Assembly (NCBI GenBank): GCA_002352215.1
Contig: DEIB01000038.1
Coordinates: 177,150-241,149, forward strand
Source of the DNA: Chthonomonas sp. UBA2785
Lineage (GTDB): Bacteria; Armatimonadota; Fimbriimonadia; Fimbriimonadales; Fimbriimonadaceae
Length of the DNA: 64,000 nucleotides
Reading direction: 5' to 3'
In this document: in pieces, positions 8,943-18,314 of the stretch
Layout of the letters: each line of letters begins with the position of its first letter
Position numbering within the stretch: position 1 is the stretch's first letter
Translations under genes and position numbers: made by a program
The notes under the pieces: generated by a model
What the model saw: only the letters and a program-made list of their open reading frames with translations
Told to the model about the DNA's origin: nothing
Databases searched by the model: none

Positions 8943-9436
8943 GTGGCCTCCTCACGATCCGCACGGCTCAGGGCACGCGTGGCGGCCCCCAGGGAGAGGA
9001 TCAGCATGATGGGCGCGGTAAAGAACCACCCCACCACCGGGGCCATGCCGACGATGGTCACCACCGCCAGGCCCTTGCTTCGCGCTTGCAGCCAACCGAG
9101 TTCCGGAGCCGCCGAGTGCATGCGGTCGCCCACCAGCCACCCCAGGCCCCCCAGGCCCAGAGTCGCGAAAACCAAACCGCCGCACGCCACCACCGCCGCC
9201 AAAGCGCGCGTGATCGGAGACGGGATCGCCGCCAGCACAATGATGAGCACCAGCAACGGCACCAGGGCCATCACACCCCAAAGGAACGACTTTCCGGGGC
9301 GACGCTCAATGTGTTGGGCCGCCCGCCGCGCTGTTTCCGGGAACAGCAGGGTCATAGTAAGCCCGAGAGCCCAGATGACAAGACCAGAGCCAAAAGCAAT
9401 GGCAACAGTGGCAAGGATATCGCCGATGGTAAACAC
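8921..9436 (-). CDS. Four-helix membrane protein, unknown function
   Basis: A 171-residue protein with four predicted transmembrane helices (about 8-32, 50-72, 78-102, 122-150) and short loops. I recognise no family motif. It precedes and overlaps the DUF1800 gene by 22 nt, so it is probably the first gene of a three-gene operon with the DUF1800-DUF1501 pair. The start is GTG 9436 with GAGGAGG about 9 nt upstream. Its role could be in anchoring or assembly of the exported pair, but that is inferred only from position. Confidence 0.7.
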   Translation of the reverse strand: MFTIGDILATVAIAFGSGLVIWALGLTMTLLFPETARRAAQHIERRPGKSFLWGVMALVPLLVLIIVLAAIPSPITRALAAVVACGGLVFATLGLGGLGWLVGDRMHSAAPELGWLQARSKGLAVVTIVGMAPVVGWFFTAPIMLILSLGAATRALSRADREEATWPTAQV

Positions 9437-9560
9437 GATTTGTTTCCTCCTCGTGTTGCAATAAATCGAACGATTTGCGAAATCCCAAATGGGGGCCCAG
9501 CGAAGGCCCGTTTTGCCTCCCCCAAGGTCCCAAATCAGGGCCTAAACCGCCCCCTGGGGC

Positions 9561-9956
9561 CTACTTCTTGGCCGGGGCGGGCTCCGGCGGGCGGACCCAA
9601 AAGGTGGGGGCGTTCAGCTTAGGCTCTTCCTGCCGGTAGCGGTCCTTCTCCCACACCAGCTTGTAGGTGGGCGCGCGCTTCTCGGTGGGCTTGAGGGTGA
9701 GTATGCCGTTGCTGTCGGTATAGGTGCCTTCCAGGGGCGGGAAGCCGGTCATCTTGAAGCGGCCGTTGTTCAGCAGTTCCAGTTCCATGCCGGAGATGAT
9801 TTCGGGCGGGGCATCGGCCGCGCTCCCGATGGCCTGGTTCGCCATCACCCACTTGCCCTTGGTGGAAGCGGAGTTGCAACCGGCAACGAAGACCGCGACG
9901 AGCACGGCCATGCCGAAAACTCCTGCCGATTTGAACTTAGACTTCACTTTTCTCAT
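9561..9956 (-). CDS. Small lipoprotein
   Basis: A 131-residue predicted lipoprotein. The basic n-region (MRKVKSKFKS), hydrophobic core and lipobox VAGC are followed by a mature part with an alternating beta pattern (GMELELLNNGRFKMTGFPPL and GTYTDSNGILTLKPTEK), like lipocalin-style 'GTY' strand repeats. I set the start at ATG 9956 because an earlier in-frame start would add a non-signal-like extension through the neighbouring coding region. It overlaps the end of the PH-domain gene by 20 nt and is the last gene of that operon. Confidence 0.72.
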   Translation of the reverse strand: MRKVKSKFKSAGVFGMAVLVAVFVAGCNSASTKGKWVMANQAIGSAADAPPEIISGMELELLNNGRFKMTGFPPLEGTYTDSNGILTLKPTEKRAPTYKLVWEKDRYRQEEPKLNAPTFWVRPPEPAPAKK

Positions 9957-11409
9957 CCCGGGCCTGCTCTTGACTAAGACGAAATACGCGATCCGCCAGT
10001 TCCTCGGCTTCCGCCGCCTCCATATCTTGCAACACGACGGTGCGCCCACTGGGCGAAACTGCCGCCGAGATCAGAGTGACCGTGGCCAGCCGCAAACGAC
10101 GCTGGAATGGCGAAGTATCGATGTTCACCGCCTGGATACGCGCCAGCGGCAGATACTCAACCTGGTGCAAAAGCCAACCCTTGCGGCCTGCCACCAGTTC
10201 ATCGTTGACGGCAAAGGCCGAGCGGCGCACAGCCATCGCCTGCCCCCAGGCGGAGAGCAGCAGATAGACCGCCGCCACCCCTGCGCCCCAGAGCCACTCC
10301 CACCGGTAACCCACGCCCGCGCCGATGGCCAAGCCCACCAGGGCCGACCAGCGCCAGTGCACCCAAAAGGCGCGGCGGGGGATGGCGCGCCAATCTAGGT
10401 GCCGAATGTCTCGGCCAGACAGCGCCAATTGCTTGAGATCAGCTTGGTCCTTGCCCAGCACGAGCGGCGCGAGCAGAGTCTTGCCGCCTTGCTCATTCAG
10501 CACAAACGAACCCGCCGTCTCTGCATGGAGCTTGGAATAGCCAAACCAACTTTGGACAAAGCTCTGCGTGGAGCGGACAATCTGAATCCGGCCCCGGGGC
10601 ACCACGTTCTCAAACGTGTTGATGAGCCCGTACTGGCGGCGCAGTTTGCCGTCGTGCTCGCTGAGTTCGAACCCCCAGAACTGGACGAGCGTGAAGATGA
10701 TGGACAAAATCCAGCCGAGCAGGAAGAAGGCCAGCAAGCCCAGGGCGTACACCCACCACGGCATAGCGTCGTAGCCGTGGCCCTTTACCCAATCCACGAG
10801 GGCATCGATGATGGCGTCATCGCCGCCGGGCGTAAACGCGATCAAACCAAACGCGGACGCCACGATGACGAACGCGCGGTTCTCGGTCATCCCGGCAAAG
10901 ATCAAATCGCGGACACTGGCCCGGTAGTGCACGGCTTGGACTGGAGCCGCAAAGACCTCACTCGGGGCCGAGATGCCGGTCAATTGCTCCTTCAGGCGGT
11001 GGGCATCCGGCTCTTGCAGCGCCCCAATCTTAACCTCGGCGCCGGCACCGCTGGCCGTTTCGATCTGCAGTTCAACCAGCCCCAGAATCCGGTGCACCCA
11101 GGTACGAGTGATGTTCACGTTCTGGATGCGCGCCAACGGCACGATGCGCACATGCCGGCCCAGAATGCCGGACCGCGTTTCGAGGTGGTCGCCCACCACG
11201 CGGTAGCCAAACGAGAAGTACTGAACGGCGGCAAAGATCACCGCGATGAATCCCAGCGCGCCGAACAGAATCTCGTTGGGGTCACCCTCCCGCGCCGTGA
11301 AGGTTGAGATGACCAAGATGATGATGACCCCCAGCATCCGCCGGATCTGTTCCACCAGCGCAATGAGCACCGTGCTGGGGTGCACTCTCAGAAATTCGCC
11401 TTCGATCAT
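9937..11409 (-). CDS. Membrane protein with bacterial PH domains (YdbT-like)
   Basis: A 490-residue integral membrane protein of the bPH2 (DUF304) type. It has repeated modules of paired membrane helices followed by a PH-like strand set. The PH signature recurs: RVVGDHLETRSGILGRHVRIVPLARIQNV (abbreviated; about 70-98) in the first copy, then related segments near residue 270 (LRRQYGLINTFENVVPRGRIQIV) and residue 390 (DELVAGRKGWLLHQVEYLPLARIQAV). Known YdbS/YdbT pairs are membrane proteins linked to envelope stress or antimicrobial resistance in Bacillus; the mechanism is unknown. Its ATG overlaps the upstream YdbS-like stop by 4 nt. Confidence 0.82.
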   Translation of the reverse strand: MIEGEFLRVHPSTVLIALVEQIRRMLGVIIILVISTFTAREGDPNEILFGALGFIAVIFAAVQYFSFGYRVVGDHLETRSGILGRHVRIVPLARIQNVNITRTWVHRILGLVELQIETASGAGAEVKIGALQEPDAHRLKEQLTGISAPSEVFAAPVQAVHYRASVRDLIFAGMTENRAFVIVASAFGLIAFTPGGDDAIIDALVDWVKGHGYDAMPWWVYALGLLAFFLLGWILSIIFTLVQFWGFELSEHDGKLRRQYGLINTFENVVPRGRIQIVRSTQSFVQSWFGYSKLHAETAGSFVLNEQGGKTLLAPLVLGKDQADLKQLALSGRDIRHLDWRAIPRRAFWVHWRWSALVGLAIGAGVGYRWEWLWGAGVAAVYLLLSAWGQAMAVRRSAFAVNDELVAGRKGWLLHQVEYLPLARIQAVNIDTSPFQRRLRLATVTLISAAVSPSGRTVVLQDMEAAEAEELADRVFRLSQEQARDEKSEV

Positions 11410-11939
11410 AGACCTTGCGGCGGGAGCGGCGGGGCCGGGGCCACGGGCGGCACCTTATCTTGCCGGAGGAGCGTTTGGCGGATGCGCTCGGCTTCGTGCT
11501 CGGTCAGGCCGGGGATGCTGGCGGCTTCCCCGCCCGCCACGTAAACCTTGATCTCCGCGAGGCCAAGAGCGCGCTGGATGGGGCCGGCCGTTACGTCCAC
11601 GTGTTGCACCCGGTGACGCCCGACGTAGCGCTTGTTCCGCCAAAAGATGCCGCTGCGGGTGGCAATGTCTTCTTCCGTGATGCGGTAGCGCCACGCTTCA
11701 AATTTGCGCTCGACAAAGAAGAAGCTTATGAGAGAGATGAGCACATACGCGCCCACCACCAGGAACGTGAGCGGCACCGGGAGATCGCGCTTGCGCTCAA
11801 TGGCGATGCCGATGGCGAGCCCAGGAATCAGCAGCGTGAGCGGCCCTAAGAATGCGCCCCAGCGCCAAACTCGCTTGACCTTGTCGTCCAGTTTGGTCCA
11901 GGGCGCATTGCCCGGCATCGGTTGCGGCGTTTCTAGCAT
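11406..11939 (-). CDS. Membrane protein with single bacterial PH domain (YdbS-like)
   Basis: A 177-residue protein with two membrane helices (about 28-50 and 55-78) and one bPH2 domain (about 80-150, with ITEEDIATRSGIFWRNK and VGRHRVQHVDV). Family knowledge places it as the small partner of the YdbT-like protein, and the ATGA coupling supports this. I chose ATG 11939 because GAGGG lies about 9 nt before it; ATG 11954, five codons earlier, has no SD. The longer open frame upstream runs antisense to the isomerase gene and is not coding. The tail is Pro/Ala-rich. Confidence 0.8.
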   Translation of the reverse strand: MLETPQPMPGNAPWTKLDDKVKRVWRWGAFLGPLTLLIPGLAIGIAIERKRDLPVPLTFLVVGAYVLISLISFFFVERKFEAWRYRITEEDIATRSGIFWRNKRYVGRHRVQHVDVTAGPIQRALGLAEIKVYVAGGEAASIPGLTEHEAERIRQTLLRQDKVPPVAPAPPLPPQGL

Positions 11940-12041
11940 GGAATGTGCCCTCATGGTATTCGGAATCCGGGCCTCGAATGTTGCAAGTCCCGAGAATTTC
12001 AATGAGATATTCAGGACCCGAGGCGGGTAAACACTCCCCGC

Positions 12042-12788
12042 ATGTCCACCGCCTTTTCTCTTCAGCTCTATTCCCTTCGCGACGATGCCAAAGCCGACCT
12101 CATGGATACGCTGGCGCGGGTGGCCGATATGGGCTATGCGGCGGTGGAATTTGCCGGCCTGCACGGGCACGACCCTGAGGCGGTGCGCCAACGCATGGAC
12201 GAAGTGGGGCTGACCTGCAGCGGCACCCACACCATGATGGACGCCTTTGCTGAGGAGAATCTGGCCGCCACCGTGGACCTGCACCGCACGCTGGGCACCG
12301 ACCTCGCCCTCATCCCCTGGGTGCCGGAGGACGCGCGCAACTCCGCGGAGGCAGCCCTGGCCACGGCCGCTGAGTTCACCCGGATCCAGTCCGCTCTGCA
12401 TGCGCATGGCCTCCGCACGGGTTTCCATGTGCACGACGCCGATGTGAAGCCCTTGGCCGGCGGCCAGAGTGCCTGGGACATCTTTACGGCCAACACCCCC
12501 GAAGCCTTTGTGATGCAGTGGGACACCGCCAACGCCTGCCACGCGGGCGCCGACCCGGTGGAGGGCATCCGCAAACTGGGCGCGCGGTGCCGGGCGTTGC
12601 ACCTTAAGGAGTATCCCTTCGATGGGCGCGTGATCGGCGAGGGCCAGGTGCCGTGGATGGAAGTGCGAGAGGCGGCCACCGCCGCCGGAGTGGAAACCTA
12701 CGTGGTGGAACAAGAGCAATACGGCGACCGCACCCCGCTGGAATGTTGCCGCCTGTGCCTGGTGCAGCTCCGCGAGTGGGGGTGGTAA
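12042..12788 (+). CDS. Sugar phosphate isomerase/epimerase-like TIM barrel
   Basis: A 248-residue AP-endonuclease-2 (xylose-isomerase-like) TIM barrel. Matching landmarks are LQLYSLRDD at the first strand, GYAAVEFAGLHG at the second, GFHVHDADVKP and the metal-site strand QWDTANACHAGADP, followed by ALHLKEYPFDG and VVEQEQYGD, which supply further metal ligands (Asp, His, Glu). Such proteins isomerise or epimerise sugars or inositol derivatives; the substrate is not deducible. No strong SD is visible before ATG 12042. The next membrane-protein gene starts 4 nt after the stop. Confidence 0.82.
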   Translation: MSTAFSLQLYSLRDDAKADLMDTLARVADMGYAAVEFAGLHGHDPEAVRQRMDEVGLTCSGTHTMMDAFAEENLAATVDLHRTLGTDLALIPWVPEDARNSAEAALATAAEFTRIQSALHAHGLRTGFHVHDADVKPLAGGQSAWDIFTANTPEAFVMQWDTANACHAGADPVEGIRKLGARCRALHLKEYPFDGRVIGEGQVPWMEVREAATAAGVETYVVEQEQYGDRTPLECCRLCLVQLREWGW

Positions 12789-12792
12789 GTCT

Positions 12793-13233
12793 ATGCAACC
12801 GAATCCGTACTCCGTGAGTTCACGCGCGTCGTGGCTGAACCTCTACATCATTGTCGGGGCGCACTATGGCCTGATTGTCTTGCTCTATATCTTTGTTGCA
12901 CAACAAGTCTTGAAGATGGAACCGCAAGGACTGAACATTCTTCAGCTTGCGATCCTAGCGGTTTCGTCCATTGCTGTGCCGGGATTGGCTTACTTCGTGA
13001 CGAAGCCGAAACTGAATCAAGACGGGCAGAGGGTCTTGCCGCGATTCCCCGACTTTCAGTCAAAAGTGCTTATCATGTGCTCCTTCGCTGAGATTAACAC
13101 TCTGATCGGCATTTTCGTCGGCCGCGGGTATCAAGTCTACATTGGCATTGGTGCCACCGTATTCCTGCTGACGCTGGTCGTGGTGCCGGTCCTCATTAAG
13201 ATGCGCCCGGTTTACAAGCTCACCGAAGCCTGA
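12793..13233 (+). CDS. Four-helix membrane protein, unknown function
   Basis: A 146-residue protein with four predicted transmembrane helices (about 15-37, 48-68, 90-110, 116-138) and a small polar N-terminus. I recognise no family. It starts 4 nt after the isomerase stop without its own SD, so translation is probably coupled. It lies tail to tail with fpg, with 3 nt between the stops. Confidence 0.65.
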   Translation: MQPNPYSVSSRASWLNLYIIVGAHYGLIVLLYIFVAQQVLKMEPQGLNILQLAILAVSSIAVPGLAYFVTKPKLNQDGQRVLPRFPDFQSKVLIMCSFAEINTLIGIFVGRGYQVYIGIGATVFLLTLVVVPVLIKMRPVYKLTEA

Positions 13234-13236
13234 CCC

Positions 13237-14076
13237 CTACTTCTGTAAGTCCGGAACCCAGGCCGTGGTGCGCCCGCCCACCGTATCCCGGCGCAGTTCA
13301 TGCCCTTGCCAAAGGTCAGCGCCCTTGCCGCCGCCCCACCGCACGTGGAACAGCCACTCCGGCGGGAACTTCTCGTAATCCGCGTCCACCGCCACGGCGT
13401 GCCCCACCACGTCACGGATGGCCACCCGCAGGGCTTCGGCTTCCGCCGCATTTAGGCTCGCCGCCGCCCGATCCGGGCGCACCCGTGCCACCAGCAGCAC
13501 CTCATCGGCCAGGTAGTTGCCAATGCCGGCCAAGAATTTCTGGTCCAGCAACAGCGCCTTAATCGGAGCCTTGCGCCGCCCCAGCATCGCCGCCCAGGTC
13601 GCGGCTTCGGGCAAATCCAAGTGCGCATCCGGGCCAAGGGCAGAAAAGCGAGAGCATGCTTCGGGCGTTTCCGCGCTCCATATCCGGCCCAAGCGCCGCC
13701 CATCCACAAAGGCAATGCGCCGGTCATTCGCGCGCAGCTCTAGCTTCAAAAAGCGGGGTTCTTCGCCCGGCACGGCCTCGGCGCGCACCCGGTAGTAGTT
13801 CACGTTGCGCTCTTGCCCGGGGGTCAAGTCCAAAATCGCCCCGGTCATCCCCAGGTGCAAGAACAGCACGCCCTCGTCTAGCTCCAGCCACATGAACTTG
13901 CCTCGGCGACCGGTACCGCGCACAGTTTGCCCGGTCAGCCGCGCGACCGTGGCCTCAGGCGGCACGCCTTCAAAGACGATGTCATCCGGCCGGGCCACCA
14001 CTTCGGTCAGCACCTGCCCGGTGAGGGCACTGTCAATCATCCGGCGGGCGGCTTCGACCTCGGGGAGTTCGGGCAT
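13237..14076 (-). CDS. Fpg/Nei-type DNA glycosylase without zinc finger
   Basis: A 279-residue bifunctional base-excision repair enzyme of the Fpg/Nei fold. It starts MPELPEVE, giving the N-terminal proline nucleophile and catalytic Glu3. Lys60 (GRRGKFMW) matches the conserved active-site lysine. The helix-two-turn-helix is GIGNYLADEVLLVARVRPDR. The C-terminal hairpin lacks the four zinc-binding cysteines: where Fpg normally has a GR(G/S)T-x2-CPxCQ end, this protein reads GGRTTAWVPDLQK, a 'zincless finger' as in plant Fpg and animal NEIL1. The start ATG 14076 sits 6 nt after TAGGCT and has no SD. Confidence 0.9.
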   Translation of the reverse strand: MPELPEVEAARRMIDSALTGQVLTEVVARPDDIVFEGVPPEATVARLTGQTVRGTGRRGKFMWLELDEGVLFLHLGMTGAILDLTPGQERNVNYYRVRAEAVPGEEPRFLKLELRANDRRIAFVDGRRLGRIWSAETPEACSRFSALGPDAHLDLPEAATWAAMLGRRKAPIKALLLDQKFLAGIGNYLADEVLLVARVRPDRAAASLNAAEAEALRVAIRDVVGHAVAVDADYEKFPPEWLFHVRWGGGKGADLWQGHELRRDTVGGRTTAWVPDLQK

Positions 14077-14082
14077 ATGCTC

Positions 14083-14088
14083 AGCCTA
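14083..14088 (-). promoter_or_regulatory. Candidate -10 (TAGGCT) of leaderless fpg transcript
   Basis: TAGGCT ends 6 nt before the fpg ATG on the minus strand, with no SD and no obvious -35. The spacer GAGCAT resembles GAGCGT at the aldo-keto-reductase-like gene (start 26376). Confidence 0.45.
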
Positions 14089-14143
14089 CGTGATGAACGA
14101 CCATGACTCCCTCCGGTCTCAGGACTCCGACCTCCCAAAACTA

Positions 14144-14174
14144 AGAACCCCCCAGGCAACTGCCCAGGGGTTCT
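14144..14174 (-). terminator. Intrinsic terminator of groESL-1
   Basis: An 8-bp stem AGAACCCC/GGGGTTCT, with an inner GGCA/TGCC pairing, lies 33 nt after the groEL stop on the minus strand and is followed by a T-rich tract (TTAGTTTT). On the plus strand the hairpin faces away from fpg. Confidence 0.8.
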
Positions 14175-14206
14175 CTTCGTTTTGCTTAACCTAAGAAGAC
14201 CGGACT

Positions 14207-16131
<1,925 letters not shown>

Positions 16132-16172
16132 ATCTTTCTCGATCTCCCCCGTGCGAGCTCCCGAAAACGGGG

Positions 16173-16199
16173 TTAGCACTCGCGCGGGCTGTCTGCTAA
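16173..16199 (-). promoter_or_regulatory. CIRCE-like HrcA operator, proximal to groES-1
   Basis: On the plus strand TTAGCACTC, then 9 nt, then GTCTGCTAA. One half-site is perfect against the CIRCE consensus TTAGCACTC-N9-GAGTGCTAA and the other matches 7 of 9. It lies 42 nt upstream of the groES-1 start. Confidence 0.85.
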
Positions 16200-16234
16200 T
16201 TCTAACGCCCCGGGCGGCCGCTTTGCGCCCCGGA

Positions 16235-16261
16235 TTAGCAAAGATAGGACTAGAGTGCTAA
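16235..16261 (-). promoter_or_regulatory. Second CIRCE-like operator, distal, with embedded -10
   Basis: On the plus strand TTAGCAAAG, 9 nt, then a perfect GAGTGCTAA half-site (overall 15 of 18 consensus positions). Read on the minus strand, TATCTT inside the spacer could serve as the -10, matching the position of TATACT inside the groESL-2 CIRCE. The two operators are 62 bp apart centre to centre. Confidence 0.75.
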
Positions 16262-16397
16262 GACCCTCACAGAACCAGACACACCGGCTCCCCGGTCCGC
16301 AAATTTGCGGGATTGCATTCAGTCAAGCGCTTGCCCAAAGCAACCCCTGGCCCAACGTATGAAACCCCTTCGCCGCAAGTCCGTCAAAATAGTCAAT

Positions 16398-17135
16398 ATG
16401 AAATCCGCCGTGATGGGGCGAACTGTGATGGTCTCCGTGCTCTTGGCCGGGGTGGCGTTGATGGGGGCTTCGGGCTGCAATGCCCTCCGTGATGACCGTT
16501 ACGGAGCCTTGATGGTGAACATTGACTGGCCGGAGGAAACGCGCGGCATCCCCAGCTACGCTCGCAGCGCGCGCATCATCCTGCAAGATCCGGGCGGAGG
16601 CTTCGGCTACGGAGGCAACGGCTACGGCGACCGCGTGCAGATCGTCAACCGCAACCGCAGCAGCGCCTACAAGGATGAAATCCGCTTCGACAACCTCATC
16701 CGCCGCTACGACGAGGACTATCCGTTCTTCGATCACTACATCGAAGTGATTTTCTATACCGGCACTGGTGGCAGTGGCACCGTGGTGGCCACCGCGCCCT
16801 ATACGTTCCGCTACCGCGAGTTCAACTGGAACCACACGCTCAACGTGAGTTCCTATACCGCCGCCGAGATCGTGTCGCTCCGCGTGGACGGGCCGTTCAC
16901 GGTCACGCTGGCGGGCGGTGCCCGCTCGCTTATCGGTACGGGCCTGGACCGCTTCAACCGCAATCTCGCTCTGCCTCCTCGCGCCCTGCGCTGGGAACTG
17001 GTGGGCGGTGACGCTGGCACCATCACCTCGGACGGGGTGTTTACGCCGGTGCGCCAAGGCAGCGTACAAGTTCGGCTTTACGAAGCCGACGGCTCGGTGG
17101 AGCCCGCCGTGGCCACCATCAACGTCGTCCCGTAA
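16398..17135 (+). CDS. Lipoprotein with Ig-like C-terminal module, unknown function
   Basis: A 245-residue predicted lipoprotein: a signal with basic start (MKSAVMGRTVM), hydrophobic core and lipobox GASGC, then a mature part that is strand-rich. The central region (about 60-160) contains VNIDWPEETRGIP and repeated Tyr/Phe/Thr strands. The C-terminal 60 residues (ALRWELVGGDAGTITSDGVF, then VRQGSVQVRLYEADG) look like a bacterial Ig-like (Big) module. ATG 16398 gives a compact signal; ATG 16359 is an alternative with a longer basic n-region. Neither has a clear SD. The gene ends at a bidirectional terminator. Confidence 0.7.
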   Translation: MKSAVMGRTVMVSVLLAGVALMGASGCNALRDDRYGALMVNIDWPEETRGIPSYARSARIILQDPGGGFGYGGNGYGDRVQIVNRNRSSAYKDEIRFDNLIRRYDEDYPFFDHYIEVIFYTGTGGSGTVVATAPYTFRYREFNWNHTLNVSSYTAAEIVSLRVDGPFTVTLAGGARSLIGTGLDRFNRNLALPPRALRWELVGGDAGTITSDGVFTPVRQGSVQVRLYEADGSVEPAVATINVVP

Positions 17136-17157
17136 GTTCACACGGGCGCAAGAAAAA

Positions 17158-17189
17158 AGAGACGATCTCCGAACGTGGAGGTCGTCTCT
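17158..17189. terminator. Bidirectional intrinsic terminator
   Basis: A 13-bp stem with one mismatch (AGAGACGATCTCC / GGAGGTCGTCTCT, loop GAACGT) lies between convergent genes. It is flanked by an A-rich run on the left (GAAAAAAG) and a T-rich run on the right, so it can serve both strands. Confidence 0.85.
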
Positions 17190-17213
17190 TCTCTTTTCAA
17201 TCTCTCGCAGGTA

Positions 17214-17522
17214 TCAGCGAACGTAGTGGATCTCGGGCTCTTCCATGTCGTCCAGCAGCATCATCGCCACAATCGGTAACGGACGCCCCTTGGCGATTTC
17301 GCGGGCTTCGTCAAAGCTCACTTGGTCGATGGTCATGCCGACGAGGTCAATCCACTCGGCAAAGCGCACCGCGCCCACTTCTTCGGTGAAGACGGCCAGG
17401 CCGTTCACGCCGCGATGGCAATAGCAACCGTATTTCCCGCTCGGCTGGTGGTGCAGCACGTAGAGGACGTCGGGGATGGTGCTTTCCAAACCCATGATCG
17501 GACAGGAAATCGTGTTGTTCAT
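17214..17522 (-). CDS. Small conserved-looking protein, unknown function
   Basis: A 102-residue soluble protein I do not recognise. It contains GCYCHRG (a CxCH motif, residues about 32-38) that could bind metal, followed by an amphipathic alpha/beta pattern (GLAVFTEEVGAVRFAEWIDL, VSFDEAREIAKGRPLPIV). Coding status is supported by the balanced composition, the clean terminator after it and an AGGAAA sequence before the ATG. The 17523-17721 gap upstream holds nothing further that I can identify except a -10-like site before the next gene. Confidence 0.6.
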   Translation of the reverse strand: MNNTISCPIMGLESTIPDVLYVLHHQPSGKYGCYCHRGVNGLAVFTEEVGAVRFAEWIDLVGMTIDQVSFDEAREIAKGRPLPIVAMMLLDDMEEPEIHYVR

Positions 17523-17710
17523 CGCTACGATTTCCTATTGGCAATCTGGCCCCGTACTTTTAGGGGGAGATGGAAGAATTCTCCCTTCGGTGCCAACGGT
17601 ACAGTCGCCAGTTCCCCGTGCGTTGCTCTCCGCTTGCGAGGATGGCGCGATCCGCTCGCGCATGGTCGCCGGTCGGCGCCGGCCGCGCATCGCTCCTCCT
17701 TTCACCCGTG

Positions 17711-17716
17711 TATGCT
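17711..17716 (+). promoter_or_regulatory. Candidate -10 (TATGCT) of leaderless GNAT transcript
   Basis: TATGCT is followed by 5 nt and then ATG 17722. There is no room for an SD and no clear -35. Confidence 0.35.
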
Positions 17717-17721
17717 AAGGC

Positions 17722-18264
17722 ATGGCATGCGGATTGGAAGGCGATTTGGTGCGGCTTGTGCCCTTGGATCATGCCAAACACTTTGAGAACTACCTGATCT
17801 GGCTCAACGACGAGGCCGTCACCCGTCACTTGCTCGTTGAGTACCCGATGAACCGGTTGATGGAGCAGGAGTTTTTCGACAAGCAACGGAACAACCGTGA
17901 CGAGATCGTTTGGGCGATTGAGACCCTCGACGGGCGCCATATCGGATCGAGCGGAGTCCACAAGATCGACTTCCGCCACCGACACTGCATCACCGGAAGC
18001 TTCATTGGCGACCCTGAGTTTCAGGGTAAAGGGCTCGGCACCGACGCCGCTCGAGTCCGCGCCAAGTACCTTTTTGAGAGCTTGAATATGCACCGCGTGT
18101 ACTCGGCGTACCTTGGCGACAACGAGCGAAGTCGACGAATGCAGGAGCGGATTGGAGCCGTCGAAACGGGCCGATTTCCAGAACGCTACTTCCGGAACGG
18201 AAAGTACCTCGACGAGGTGATCATGACCTTGACGCGCGAGGCTTGGTTAGCCAACCTAAAGTAG
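17722..18264 (+). CDS. GNAT N-acetyltransferase (RimJ/RimL-like)
   Basis: A 180-residue GCN5-related acetyltransferase transferring acetyl from acetyl-CoA to an amine. The cofactor-binding motif A is FQGKGLGTDAARV (Q/RxxGxG/A), preceded by the strand HCITGSFIGD. The C-terminal half has the N-ER-S-RRMQERIG helix typical of RimJ/RimL and ribosomal or small-molecule acetylases. The substrate is unknown. The start codon sits directly behind a -10-like hexamer, suggesting a leaderless message. It ends before a hairpin shared with gcvT. Confidence 0.85.
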   Translation: MACGLEGDLVRLVPLDHAKHFENYLIWLNDEAVTRHLLVEYPMNRLMEQEFFDKQRNNRDEIVWAIETLDGRHIGSSGVHKIDFRHRHCITGSFIGDPEFQGKGLGTDAARVRAKYLFESLNMHRVYSAYLGDNERSRRMQERIGAVETGRFPERYFRNGKYLDEVIMTLTREAWLANLK

Positions 18265-18279
18265 CGTTTCCCTAGCCAT

Positions 18280-18304
18280 GTGGGCGCAGAAATTCCGCGC
18301 CCAC
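18280..18304. terminator. Hairpin between convergent GNAT and gcvT genes
   Basis: A perfect 8-bp stem GTGGGCGC/GCGCCCAC with a 9-nt loop lies in the 50-nt gap. T-tracts are weak (TTCAT), so it is a plausible but not strong intrinsic terminator. Confidence 0.55.
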
Positions 18305-18314
18305 TTCATAGCCA

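Noticed and set aside
11955..12719. Upstream extension of the YdbS-like frame
   Set aside because: It lies antisense to the TIM-barrel isomerase gene, which has conserved motifs; the PH-domain protein starts naturally at 11939.
16200..16234. Possible second promoter (TTAGAAT) between the two CIRCE sites
   Set aside because: No -35 at an acceptable distance; the GC-rich segment gives no further support.
17523..17710. Potential small gene between the 102-residue gene and the GNAT
   Set aside because: Frames there have no start with SD and no recognisable protein; treated as intergenic.
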